Part shown: positions 7,601 through 13,714 of the stretch, in pieces
Layout of the letters: every line of letters begins with the position of its first letter
How positions within the stretch are numbered: position 1 is the first letter of the stretch
The notes under the pieces: model-generated
What the model was told of the DNA's origin: nothing
What the model saw: the letters and a program-made list of their open reading frames with translations, nothing else
The model's database searches: none
Program-made: the position numbers and the translations under genes
Origin: an uncultured Ideonella sp.
GTDB taxonomy: Bacteria; Pseudomonadota; Gammaproteobacteria; Burkholderiales; Burkholderiaceae
Length of the DNA: 13,714 nucleotides
Direction: 5' to 3'
Assembly: GCA_946479475.1 (NCBI GenBank)
Contig: CAMLGG010000143.1
Coordinates: 1-13,714 of the forward strand

Positions 7601-7721
7601 CGAGACGCTCCCTCGTGAGGAAGGCGCGATTGTGCAGCCCCTAACTTCAGGTCGGCGCGGGACCGGCGCCACGCGTTGCCGGCCGGAGAATTCGCAGCCC
7701 ACACGAGAGGAGAACCACCTG
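7601..7721. promoter_or_regulatory. Divergent intergenic region, M48 protease / lipoprotein
   Basis: These 121 bp separate two divergent genes and must carry both promoters. I see ribosome sites next to each start (GAGGGAG for the protease on the minus strand; GAGAGGAG for the lipoprotein) but no convincing -35/-10 pair or operator. Confidence 0.3.
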
Positions 7722-8279
7722 ATGTTCCTGCCGTCGCGCACCGTCCTCGCCATCAGCATCGCCCTGGCCCTGGCCGGGTGCGGCAAGGTGACCGAAGTCG
7801 CCTCCGAGAAGGCGACCGAGAAGATGATCGAGTCGCAGATCTCCAAGGATGGCGGCACCGCCAAGGTCGACCTCTCCCAAGGTGGCGCCACCGTCGAGGG
7901 CACCGACAAGGAAGGCAAGAGCTACAAGATGGAGATGGGCTCGGCCGCCGTGAGCGAAGCCGACCTCGGCCTGCCCTTCTACCCGGGCGCGAAGCCGGTG
8001 GAAAACGGCGGCACCCGCATCCGCAACGGCGAGGTCCAGATGGCCTCGCTGGAGCTGGACAGCACCGCCGCGCCGCAGGAGGTGTCGAAGTGGTACCGCG
8101 ACCAGCTCAAGGGCCGCGCGGGAGAGGGCGTGACCGTGATCGACACCGCCCGCGACGACAAGGGCATGCAACTGGCGATCATGGACGGCAAGAAGAACGA
8201 GTCGGTGAGCGTCGAGGTCTCGGCCGGCGGCGAAAGCGGCAGCCGCATCACGCTCGTGCACTCGTCCGGCGGCAAGTAA
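7722..8279 (+). CDS. Small predicted lipoprotein of unknown function
   Basis: I do not recognise the family. The 185-residue protein starts with a lipoprotein signal: a short basic n-region, a hydrophobic core VLAISIALALAG (8-19) and the lipobox LAGC with Cys20 as lipidation site. Cys20 is followed by Gly-Lys rather than Asp, so outer-membrane sorting is plausible. Residues 27-65 are charged and Gly/Lys-rich (GGTAKVDLSQGGATVEGTD). A second block from about 76 contains LPFYPGAKPVENG and SKWYRDQLKG, then alternating polar and hydrophobic residues suggestive of a small beta-rich domain. The ATG has GAGAGGAG 9 nt upstream, a strong ribosome site. It converges on xerC, whose stop codon is only 2 bp away. 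It is likely a periplasm-facing envelope protein; function is unknown. Confidence 0.88.
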   Translation: MFLPSRTVLAISIALALAGCGKVTEVASEKATEKMIESQISKDGGTAKVDLSQGGATVEGTDKEGKSYKMEMGSAAVSEADLGLPFYPGAKPVENGGTRIRNGEVQMASLELDSTAAPQEVSKWYRDQLKGRAGEGVTVIDTARDDKGMQLAIMDGKKNESVSVEVSAGGESGSRITLVHSSGGK

Positions 8280-8281
8280 TT

Positions 8282-9223
8282 TCAGCCGCTTTTCTTCCGG
8301 GCCCGGGGATGCGCGGCGTCGTACACCTTGGCCAGGTGCTGGAAGTCGAGCCGGGTGTAGACCTGGGTCGTCGAGATGTTGGCGTGGCCCAGCAACTCCT
8401 GCACCGCGCGAAGGTCGCCGCTGGACTGCAGCAGGTGCGAGGCGAAGCTGTGCCGCAGCATGTGCGGATGCACCGAGGTCGGCAGGCCCGCCTCGAGTGC
8501 CAGGGCCTTGAGCCGCGCCCGCACCTGGCTCGCCGAAAGACGCGTCCCGCGCTGGCTGACGAACAGGGCCGGCTCTCCGGCCGAAGCGACCGCCGGCCGC
8601 GCCGTCAGCCATGCGGAAAGCGCCTCGCGCGAGGCCTGGCCCACCGGCACGCTGCGCCACTTCGAGCCCTTGCCGCGCACCTGCGCGCTCGCATCCGCCA
8701 GGTCGACCCAGCCGGCGGCGGCCTGTCCGGCCTGCACGTCCAGGCCGACCAGCTCGCCCACCCGCAGGCCGCTGCCGTAGAGCAGCTCGACGATCGCGTG
8801 GTCCCGCGCGCGCAGGGCCTCGTTGCCCTGCTCCGGCGCATGCGCGGCCAGCGCCACCGCCTGGTCGACCGGCAGCGCCTTGGGCAGCGGCTTGGCGGCC
8901 TTGGGCGCTCGCACGCCTTCGACGGGGTTGAGCTTCACGCCACCCTGCCGGCCCCACCAACGGTAGAAGCCACGCCAGGCGGACAGCTGCAGCGACAGGC
9001 TGCGCGACCCGAGCCCGCCGGCATGCGCCTGCGCCATCAGCATCCGCACGTGGTGCGGCTGCAGGGCGTCGAGCGGGAGCGAAAGCGACGTGGCGCCGCT
9101 GACGAGACGGGCCAGCGCGTCGGTGTAGAGGGTCAGCGTGCGAGCGGCCACGCGCCGCTCGGTGCGCAAATGCGAAAGATAGCTTTCGGCCGGTGTAGGC
9201 AGCGGCAGCGCTTCGCCGGCCAT
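8282..9223 (-). CDS. xerC: Tyrosine recombinase XerC
   Basis: XerC works with XerD at the dif site to resolve chromosome dimers at division. The protein is 313 residues. The N-terminal SAM-like core-binding domain spans about 12-105 and the catalytic domain about 115-300. Catalytic residues are Arg154 (GSGLRVGEL), a Lys in GKGSKWR (184-190), His254 and Arg257 (HMLRHSF), His280 (LGHANISTTQ) and Tyr289 (VYTRLDF). The spacing of the last five matches E. coli XerD exactly with a +10 offset. A short insertion, rich in Ala and Gly, sits between Arg154 and the Lys loop. ATG 9223 has no Shine-Dalgarno (a C-run precedes it). It lies 7 nt after the DUF484 stop, so it probably relies on translational coupling. 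The dapF-DUF484-xerC context marks it as the housekeeping recombinase and not an element integrase. Confidence 0.95.
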   Translation of the reverse strand: MAGEALPLPTPAESYLSHLRTERRVAARTLTLYTDALARLVSGATSLSLPLDALQPHHVRMLMAQAHAGGLGSRSLSLQLSAWRGFYRWWGRQGGVKLNPVEGVRAPKAAKPLPKALPVDQAVALAAHAPEQGNEALRARDHAIVELLYGSGLRVGELVGLDVQAGQAAAGWVDLADASAQVRGKGSKWRSVPVGQASREALSAWLTARPAVASAGEPALFVSQRGTRLSASQVRARLKALALEAGLPTSVHPHMLRHSFASHLLQSSGDLRAVQELLGHANISTTQVYTRLDFQHLAKVYDAAHPRARKKSG

Positions 9224-9230
9224 GGGGGGA

Positions 9231-9914
9231 TCAGTCGTGCAGCAGGCGCGCCAGGGCGGCGCTCGCCAGGTCGCCGATCTGCTGCAGGAACTCGGTGCCC
9301 ATGTCGCTCTGGAAGCGCAGCGCATCGGGCGAGCCGAGGGCCAGCAGGCCGAAGCACTCGCCGGAAGCGGCCCCCATGCGCAGCGGGATCAGCGCGATCG
9401 ACTGGGCCGGCGTGCCTTCGGCGGCCAGCCACTGAGCCGCCTCGAAGCCTGAGTTCAGGCCGCAGAAGGGCGCGGCCAGGCTGGCGGCGAAGGTCTTGAG
9501 ATCCTCGCTGACCGGCTGGGCCCACGGCATGCCGGCGTGCGCCTGGGCCACGCCCCACACCCGCAGCGAGGCCAGCGGCACCATGAACTCGTGCTTCAGT
9601 TCCTCGACCAGCACCTGCGGCAGCACGCTGGCGCTGCGGGCCAGCATCACGGCACGCGTCCAGCGGTGCATCTTGTTCACCAGCGCCTCGTTGTCGTGAC
9701 CGGCGCGGATCATCTCGATGATCCGGCGCTCCAGGCCCTTGATGCGCTCGCGCAGCATGTCCATCTGCCGCTCCTGCAGCGAGACGGCCCGGCCGCCGTG
9801 CGGACTGGCGAGCTGAATGCTCGCGAGCAGCTCGGCGTGGCGCTCGAAGAAGCCCGGCGTGTTGGCCAGGTAGGCGGCGATGTCGTCTTCCGTGATCCCT
9901 TGCACACCACTCAC
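9231..9914 (-). CDS. DUF484 family protein (YigA-like, GAF-like fold)
   Basis: A 227-residue protein of the DUF484 family, found between dapF and xerC in many proteobacteria (yigA in E. coli). Residues 1-45 contain the family pattern [26 protein letters not shown] probable coiled coil follows (about 46-70, [20 protein letters not shown]). A GAF-like domain covers about 95-225, with [25 protein letters not shown]. Molecular function is not established. Translation starts at GTG 9914, which overlaps the dapF TGA as GTGA (4 nt) and has GGGGAG 8 nt upstream. A second GTG three codons later is an alternative. Tight coupling to dapF and xerC indicates one operon. Confidence 0.93.
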   Translation of the reverse strand: MSGVQGITEDDIAAYLANTPGFFERHAELLASIQLASPHGGRAVSLQERQMDMLRERIKGLERRIIEMIRAGHDNEALVNKMHRWTRAVMLARSASVLPQVLVEELKHEFMVPLASLRVWGVAQAHAGMPWAQPVSEDLKTFAASLAAPFCGLNSGFEAAQWLAAEGTPAQSIALIPLRMGAASGECFGLLALGSPDALRFQSDMGTEFLQQIGDLASAALARLLHD

Positions 9915-10798
9915 AACTCGATCTCCCCTTCAAAGACGGTCTCGGCCGGGCCGGTCATCAGCACCGGGTCTTCGGCGCCGCCGGCCCACTCGATGGTGAG
10001 CAGGCCGCCGCGGGTGGCGACGTCGACCTGGCCATCCAGCCAGCCCAGGCGGATGCCGGCCACCGCCGCGGCGCACGCGCCGGTGCCGCAGGCCAGCGTC
10101 TCGCCGGCGTCACGCTCGAACACGCGCAGCGCGATGCGCGTTCGCGACTGCACCTGCATGAAGCCGACGTTGACCTTGCGCGGGAAGCGCGGATGCGTCT
10201 CGATCATCGGCCCGAGCTCGCCGACGGGTGCTTCGTTCACGTTGTCGACGCGCAGCACCGCGTGCGGGTTGCCCATCGATAGCACGGCCACCTCGACCTG
10301 GCGGCCGCCGGAAGAGCGCCTCTCGCGCCGGTCGTCGGGCAGGTCCAGCGGCCACAGGGCGAAGCCGTTGACTTCGCGCGGCTGCAGGCCGGAGGCATCG
10401 AACGGCACGCTCGCGAGCTCGAAGATCGGGCGGTTCATGTCCACCTTCACCCGGCCGTCGGGCTGCTGGTGCAGCTCGAGCAGGTTGTTCATCGTCTCCA
10501 CCCGGATGGTGTCCCGGTCGGTCAGGCCATGCTCGCGCACGTAGCGCACGAAGCAGCGCGAGCCATTGCCGCAATGCTCGACCTCCGCGCCGGTGGCGCC
10601 GTTGAAGATCCGGTAGCGGAAATCCACGCCCGGCTGCGAAGCCGGCTCGACGACGAGGATCTGGTCGGCCCCGACGCCGAAGCGCCGGTCGCCCAGGTGG
10701 CGCAGCTGGGCCGTGTCCAGGGCCAGCGGCGCGCGAGTGGCGTCGAGCACGACGAAGTCGTTGCCCGCGCCGTGCATCTTGGTGAAGCGAACACGCAT
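9911..10798 (-). CDS. dapF: Diaminopimelate epimerase
   Basis: DapF converts LL- to meso-diaminopimelate, the precursor of lysine and the cross-linking residue of peptidoglycan. The 295-residue protein opens with the family pattern [19 protein letters not shown]. Both catalytic cysteines are present: Cys76 in EHCGNGSRC and Cys237 in ACGTGACAA. Other conserved blocks are RRFGVGADQ (38-46), MGNPHAV (175-181) and [13 protein letters not shown] (228-240). It is slightly longer than the E. coli enzyme because of a basic insertion at about 155-168 ([11 protein letters not shown]). The start at 10798 is chosen by homology; upstream in-frame codons do not look like DapF. No Shine-Dalgarno precedes it, and a CATAAT -10-like box ends only 7 nt before the ATG. 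It is first gene of dapF-DUF484-xerC. Confidence 0.97.
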   Translation of the reverse strand: MRVRFTKMHGAGNDFVVLDATRAPLALDTAQLRHLGDRRFGVGADQILVVEPASQPGVDFRYRIFNGATGAEVEHCGNGSRCFVRYVREHGLTDRDTIRVETMNNLLELHQQPDGRVKVDMNRPIFELASVPFDASGLQPREVNGFALWPLDLPDDRRERRSSGGRQVEVAVLSMGNPHAVLRVDNVNEAPVGELGPMIETHPRFPRKVNVGFMQVQSRTRIALRVFERDAGETLACGTGACAAAVAGIRLGWLDGQVDVATRGGLLTIEWAGGAEDPVLMTGPAETVFEGEIEL

Positions 10799-10805
10799 GG
10801 GGCGG

Positions 10806-10811
10806 ATTATG
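10806..10811 (-). promoter_or_regulatory. dapF: Possible -10 element for dapF
   Basis: On the minus strand CATAAT (TATAAT with one change) lies 7 nt upstream of the dapF ATG, which would place the transcription start at or next to the start codon. No -35 match was found 16-18 bp upstream, so this is only a candidate. Confidence 0.25.
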
Positions 10812-11048
10812 GGCGCTGGGACTGGTCCGCTTGCCGGCCGCCCGCCGGTGCCCGGCTCGGGCGGGAACGAGGGCCGCGGCAGGAACTTGAGTAGGCGCAA
10901 ACTTCTACACCCTTCCAGCCAGCAGGCGGCAGAGCACGGCGGGAGATCGGCCGGCTCGGCGGCAAACCCGCGAGAACGCGTGACCCAGGTGTTCGAAGGG
11001 AGGGGGCTGCGTCGCGCACCGGAACGAGAAGTACGCAAATTGCTGAGG

Positions 11049-11072
11049 CACCCTGTCAGGTTTGACAGTGTG
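11049..11072. repeat. 24-bp dyad, operator-like
   Basis: CTGTCA (11053-11058) and TGACAG (11063-11068) are perfect inverted repeats around GGTT. The symmetry extends outward (CAC at 11049-11051, GTG at 11070-11072) with one mismatched pair. The TGTCA-N4-TGACA core looks like a binding site for a dimeric regulator. It is about 250 bp from the dapF start on the minus strand, far for a simple operator, and no plus-strand gene follows. It could also be a small RNA hairpin. Confidence 0.4.
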
Positions 11073-11219
11073 CGCGCCGGCGCCGAGCGGCAAGAATGGG
11101 CTTACACGCTGTCATCGAAGTGACGGCCCGGGCGGCGGACCATTCGCCCCGGCCCAGCCAACAAGGCGCGGCGCCTGCGCGCACGCTGCCATGGTCATCC
11201 CACTGAAGCAGTGGCCTGC

Positions 11220-11250
11220 AAACCTGCCGAGATTCGTCTCGGCGGGCTTT
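11220..11250 (-). terminator. Hairpin terminator after the acyltransferase operon
   Basis: CCTGCCGAGA (11223-11232) pairs with TCTCGGCGGG (11237-11246): ten base pairs including one G-T, closed by TTCG on the plus strand. AAA precedes it and TTT follows one base after it, so it reads as a terminator in both directions. On the minus strand it lies about 60 nt past the stop codon of the downstream acyltransferase gene and probably ends that operon. The T-run is short (three). Confidence 0.7.
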
Positions 11251-11307
11251 GCCCTGCCTGCCGATCCGGGAATGCCGAGCAGGCCCCCAGCGGCCGCGAA
11301 GCTCGCG

Positions 11308-12204
11308 CTAGTAGATCTTCGCCTGGCCGTCGGGCCGGGTCTTGAAGCGCCGGTGCACCCAAAGGTACTGTGCCGGGATGCGCTCGATCTCGCCCTCGAT
11401 GAAGGCGTTGATACGCCGGGTGGCGGCGACCTCGTCGTCCGCCCCCGGGAAATCCCGCCAGGCAGGCAGGAAGCGAACACGGTAGCCCTGCCCGCCGGGC
11501 AGCATTTCCGCGATGACGGGCTGGACCGCCAGCCCCATGCTGGCGGCCATCCGCGCCGGGGCCAGCAGCGTCGCGGCCGGCACGCCGAAGAACGGCACGA
11601 AGGCCGCGTCCTTGGCGCCGAAGTCCATGTCGGGCAGGTTCAGGAACACGGCCCCGCGCTTGATCGCCCGCACCAGGGGCAGGGCCCTTTCGTGCCGCGA
11701 GAAGATCTCGGCGTTGCCGAAGCGCAGGCGGCCGGCGCGCATGCGGGCGTCGAACACCGGGTTGCTCTGGCGCTGGTAGATCGATGCCACCGGGCGCTGC
11801 TGGAACAGCTGCGAGGCCATCCCGGCCACGTCCAGCCCCATGAAATGCGGAACCAGCCACATCACCGGGCCCTGGTGCTTCTCGGCGAAGTCGACTTCGC
11901 CCTCCACGTGGATCAGGCGCTTCAGGCGCTCGCCGGAACCCCACCAGAGCAGGCCGCGTTCGACCAGGCTGCGGCCGAGCCAGCCGAAATGGTCCCTCAG
12001 CACCGTCGCCCGGCGCTCGGCCGGCCAGGCAGGGAAGCACAGCTCCAGGTTGCGCGCGGCGATGCGTCGGCGCCGACGCGCCAGCAGGAATAGCAGCGCC
12101 CCGACGCCGCGCCCCAGCGCCGCCTGCACCGAAAGCGGCAGCCAATGCACCAGCCACAACAGTGCCAGCACCACCCGCGCCGCGGCGCGCTCCCACCAGG
12201 ACAT
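11308..12204 (-). CDS. Lipid A biosynthesis acyltransferase, LpxL/HtrB family (distal copy)
   Basis: Membrane-bound acyltransferase that adds a secondary acyl chain to lipid A using acyl-ACP; 298 residues, close to E. coli LpxL (306). A hydrophobic N-terminal anchor spans about 10-42. The catalytic motif HFMGLD (120-125) is the classic HX4D. PDMDFG (191-196) corresponds to the family PDQDxG-type block, and the C-terminal QYLWVHRRFKTRPDG is nearly identical to the HtrB ending. It therefore looks like the canonical member of the two tandem copies. ATG 12204 has AAGGAG 8 nt upstream, overlapping the TGA of the preceding copy; the gap is 13 nt, so they are co-translated. Acyl-chain choice cannot be read from sequence. 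Confidence 0.93.
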   Translation of the reverse strand: MSWWERAAARVVLALLWLVHWLPLSVQAALGRGVGALLFLLARRRRRIAARNLELCFPAWPAERRATVLRDHFGWLGRSLVERGLLWWGSGERLKRLIHVEGEVDFAEKHQGPVMWLVPHFMGLDVAGMASQLFQQRPVASIYQRQSNPVFDARMRAGRLRFGNAEIFSRHERALPLVRAIKRGAVFLNLPDMDFGAKDAAFVPFFGVPAATLLAPARMAASMGLAVQPVIAEMLPGGQGYRVRFLPAWRDFPGADDEVAATRRINAFIEGEIERIPAQYLWVHRRFKTRPDGQAKIY

Positions 12205-12217
12205 GCGTCGAACTCCT

Positions 12218-13078
12218 TCAGGCCCCTTCGCCGGCCGGCAGCCGGCGGGGCGATTTATAGCGGTTGTAGCCCCACAGGTACTGGCCGGGCAGCGCCCGGA
12301 TGGCCTGCTCCATCGAGGCATTGATCACGCGCGCCGCTTCCACGTCGTCGGCGGGATCGTCCGGCAAGGGCTCCGCCAGCGGCGTCAGGTGGATCGAGTA
12401 GCCCGCGCCGCCGGGCAGCCGCTCGCACCAGGCCAGCCCGATCGCTGCGCCGGTCTGCTGCGCCAGCCGGGCAGCGAGGGTCATGGTGTAGGCCGGCTTG
12501 CCGAAGAACGGTGCCCACACGCCCTGGCCCTCGGGCGGCACCTGGTCGGGCAGCAGGCCGACCATCTCGCCGCGCTTGAGCGCCCGCAGCATCTGGCGCA
12601 CGCCGGCCAGCGTGGCCGGGGCGGTGGCCATGTTGGGCCGGGCCCGCGCAGTCTCCTCGAGCCGGCGCAGGAAGGCCTTGCGCGCCGGGCGGTAGAGCAC
12701 CGTGATGGGCTTGTCGAAGCGCTCCGCCGCGGCACGGGCCGCGACCTCGAAGCTGCCCAGATGGGGCGTCAGCAGGATGAGCCCGCGGCCGGCAGCCAGG
12801 GCATCCTCGATCAGCGACTCGCCATGCCAGCGCACCCGGCCCCCCAGGCGCTCCCCCTCGGGCATGAGCCAAAGCCAGGGCACCTCGGCCACCAGCCGGC
12901 CGGCCTCGGCGATCGACCGGCGGCGGTCGCCATCGCCGATGCCCGCGAGAGCCGCGTTGGCCGCCAGGCGGCGCCGGTAGCTCGGCGAAAGCGCCCAGGT
13001 GAGCCAGCCCAGCACGGCGCCCAGCGCGTGCAGCCAGGCCAAGGGCCAGCGCGACAGCCAGCGCAGCAGGAACATCAT
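12218..13078 (-). CDS. Lipid A biosynthesis acyltransferase, LpxL/HtrB family (proximal, divergent copy)
   Basis: Second acyltransferase of the same superfamily, 286 residues and clearly diverged from its neighbour. An N-terminal hydrophobic anchor spans about 2-30. The catalytic motif is HLGSFE (106-111), HX4E instead of HX4D; Glu occurs naturally in part of the family. Further blocks are LYRPARKAFLRR (128-139), LLPDQVPPEGQGVWAPFFGKPA (175-196) and the ending QYLWGYNRYKSPR. Likely partner of the adjacent copy in secondary acylation of lipid A, or an acyltransferase of another lipid. The start is ATG 13078, with a second ATG at 13075; no Shine-Dalgarno is visible and the predicted 5' leader is only about a dozen nt. 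It is first gene of the two-gene operon, divergent from metK. Confidence 0.92.
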   Translation of the reverse strand: MMFLLRWLSRWPLAWLHALGAVLGWLTWALSPSYRRRLAANAALAGIGDGDRRRSIAEAGRLVAEVPWLWLMPEGERLGGRVRWHGESLIEDALAAGRGLILLTPHLGSFEVAARAAAERFDKPITVLYRPARKAFLRRLEETARARPNMATAPATLAGVRQMLRALKRGEMVGLLPDQVPPEGQGVWAPFFGKPAYTMTLAARLAQQTGAAIGLAWCERLPGGAGYSIHLTPLAEPLPDDPADDVEAARVINASMEQAIRALPGQYLWGYNRYKSPRRLPAGEGA

Positions 13079-13108
13079 TGATGGGGCAATGGCGGTCTTT
13101 TATACAAT
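13078..13108 (+). promoter_or_regulatory. metK: metK promoter
   Basis: TTGATG (13078-13083), a 17-bp spacer and TATACA (13101-13106) give a good sigma-70 pair; TACAAT at 13103-13108 is an alternative -10. Transcription would start near 13113-13116. The -35 box overlaps the start codon of the divergent acyltransferase gene. Confidence 0.7.
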
Positions 13109-13128
13109 CGGGCCTGTCGCCGAGTTAA
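13099..13128 (-). promoter_or_regulatory. Promoter of the tandem acyltransferase operon
   Basis: On the minus strand TTAACT (13128-13123), an 18-bp spacer and TATAAA (13104-13099) form a plausible promoter, starting near 13092, about 12 nt before the ATG. Its -10 box shares bases with the metK -10 box. Confidence 0.55.
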
Positions 13129-13143
13129 CAGGACAACTTGCGG

Positions 13144-13225
13144 GGCGACGCGGGTGGTTCCCAACCGATGCCCGCCCGGCCGATCGTTCAACATGGCCGG
13201 CCCAAATTCCGCTAAAGCGTTCGCC
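13144..13225 (+). ncRNA. Candidate structured metK leader: three-way junction
   Basis: Hand folding gives a closing helix GGCGACGC (13144-13151) with GCG-T-TCGCC (13217-13225, one bulged T). It encloses hairpin A (GGG 13152-13154 with CCC 13171-13173, then GGTT 13156-13159 with AACC 13163-13166) and hairpin B (CCGGCC 13176-13181 with GGCCGG 13195-13200, 13-nt loop). A 16-nt single-stranded segment (13201-13216) ending GCTAAA completes the junction. It lies in the predicted 5' leader of metK. No known riboswitch consensus was matched; GC-rich DNA can fold by chance. Confidence 0.35.
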
Positions 13226-13258
13226 GCTCTTGCCAGGTTGCCAAGTGAGGACGACGCC

Positions 13259-13298
13259 AAGCCGGACCCGGCTTCTCCTCGAACCAGCAACCGGAAGC
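13259..13298 (+). promoter_or_regulatory. Candidate alternative hairpins around the metK ribosome site
   Basis: AAGCCG (13259-13264) can pair with CGGCTT (13269-13274). Alternatively GCTTC (13271-13275) can pair with GAAGC (13294-13298), covering most of the GGAAG Shine-Dalgarno. The two pairings share bases and exclude one another, as in an expression platform. Hand-derived and speculative. Confidence 0.3.
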
Positions 13299-13306
13299 AA
13301 TTGAAC

Positions 13307-13714
13307 GTGGCGAACGATTATCTCTTCACCTCCGAGTCGGTCTCGGAGGGCCATCCCGACAAGGTCGCGGACCAGATCTCCGATTCCATCCTCGACGCCA
13401 TCCTCGCGCAGGATCCGCTGTCGCGCGTCGCCGCCGAGACCTTGTGCAACACCGGCCTGGTGGTGCTCGCCGGCGAGATCACGACCCAGGCCAACGTCGA
13501 CTACATCCAGGTCGCGCGCGACACCATCAAGCGCATCGGCTACGACAACACCGAGTACGGCATCGACTACAAGGGCTGCGCCGTGCTGGTGGCCTACGAC
13601 AAGCAGTCGAACGACATCGCCCAGGGCGTGGACCGCGCCAGCGACGATTACCTCAACATCGGCGCCGGCGACCAGGGCCTGATGTTCGGCTACGCCTGCG
13701 ACGAGACGCCCGAG
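13307..13714 (+). CDS. metK: S-adenosylmethionine synthetase, N-terminal part (3' end outside window)
   Basis: MetK makes S-adenosylmethionine from methionine and ATP. The 136 visible codons give [20 protein letters not shown] (6-25), including the ATP-site EGHPDK. Later come [17 protein letters not shown] (44-60) and the signature [12 protein letters not shown] (119-130). About 250 of the usual ~390 residues lie outside. I take GTG 13307 as start: GGAAG lies 9 nt upstream, and family members begin at this point (MANDxLFTSE). TTG 13301 is in frame but only 3 nt from the GGAAG. The frame also stays open back to ATG 13193, which would add 38 residues ([10 protein letters not shown]...). That ATG lacks a ribosome site and the extension is foreign to the family. 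SAM made here feeds Cfa and RlmI in this window, among many others. Confidence 0.96.
   Translation, partial: MANDYLFTSESVSEGHPDKVADQISDSILDAILAQDPLSRVAAETLCNTGLVVLAGEITTQANVDYIQVARDTIKRIGYDNTEYGIDYKGCAVLVAYDKQSNDIAQGVDRASDDYLNIGAGDQGLMFGYACDETPE

Larger units (their letters stand above)
10799..11307. other. Gene-free region of about 510 bp, rich in inverted repeats
   Basis: Between dapF and the downstream acyltransferase I find no convincing gene on either strand. Open frames here lack ribosome sites and family character. The region carries a 24-bp dyad at 11049-11072, AGGCGC-G-GCGCCT at 11164-11176, CCACTG-AAG-CAGTGG at 11200-11214 and a terminator hairpin at 11220-11250. The left part should hold the dapF promoter. 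The gap is unusual because the neighbours on both sides are tightly packed. Confidence 0.6.

Noticed and set aside
6281..7918. Longer M48 protease starting at 7918.
   Set aside because: The extension would cross the divergent lipoprotein gene and precede a clear signal sequence; ATG 7600 has a proper ribosome site.
8282..9223. Tyrosine recombinase as a sign of an integrated mobile element.
   Set aside because: Length, motif spacing and the dapF-DUF484-xerC context identify it as housekeeping XerC. There are no attachment repeats, cargo genes or tRNA nearby.
11062..11097. TTGACA (11062-11067) as a plus-strand promoter driving a small gene, such as the 36-codon frame from ATG 11096.
   Set aside because: No -10 box lies 16-18 bp downstream, the nearest AT-rich hexamer is about 24 bp away, and the short frame lacks a ribosome site.
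13182..13217. Resemblance of the metK leader (loop beginning GAT, AAAT, then GCTAAAG) to the SAM-II riboswitch.
   Set aside because: The conserved GATTTG-type loop and the pseudoknot partner could not be found, and SAM-II pairing does not fit. Only the short GCTAAA string is shared, so no SAM-II call is made.
13193..13306. In-frame ATG giving MetK a 38-residue N-terminal extension.
   Set aside because: There is no ribosome site before ATG 13193, the added residues are unlike any MetK, and GTG 13307 has a good Shine-Dalgarno and matches the family start.

Overview
The window looks like ordinary chromosome from a high-GC betaproteobacterium, most likely Burkholderiales of the Rubrivivax/Methylibium/Leptothrix type. 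This placement is inferred from GC-rich codon use, protein character and gene order; no search was run. I see no tRNA, rRNA, CRISPR array, insertion sequence, prophage or toxin-antitoxin module. Thirteen protein genes are supported, two of them cut by the window edges. Most lie on the minus strand; only the Lrp-type regulator, a small lipoprotein and metK are on the plus strand.

Layout. Left end: the N-terminal part of glmS (minus) diverges from an Lrp/AsnC-family regulator (plus). The regulator converges on cfa, a cyclopropane fatty acid synthase. Upstream of cfa on the minus strand is rlmI, a 23S rRNA m5C methyltransferase. Next comes a compact operon, gntR - ABC ATPase - ABC permease, ending 34 bp before rlmI. 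It has the YtrA-type arrangement, and a perfect 8-bp inverted repeat sits just upstream of gntR as a probable operator. Further right are an M48/Ste24-like membrane metalloprotease (minus) and a divergent small lipoprotein (plus).

Right half: the conserved cluster dapF - DUF484 - xerC (minus; compare dapF-yigA-xerC in E. coli). dapF overlaps DUF484 by 4 nt, and DUF484 is 7 nt from xerC. A gene-free stretch of about 510 bp, rich in inverted repeats, follows. It carries a good hairpin terminator for the next operon, which is two tandem LpxL/HtrB-type lipid A acyltransferases (minus). These diverge from metK (plus), which runs off the right end.

The genes serve housekeeping: cell-wall precursors (glmS, dapF), envelope lipids (cfa, two lpxL-like genes), SAM synthesis (metK) and SAM use (cfa, rlmI), and chromosome dimer resolution (xerC). 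No whole new defence or mobile system is visible. The most interesting signal is regulatory: metK appears to have a strong promoter overlapping the divergent acyltransferase promoter. Its roughly 195-nt leader can be folded by hand into a three-way junction, followed by a possible Shine-Dalgarno switch. That fold is a hypothesis, not an identified riboswitch.
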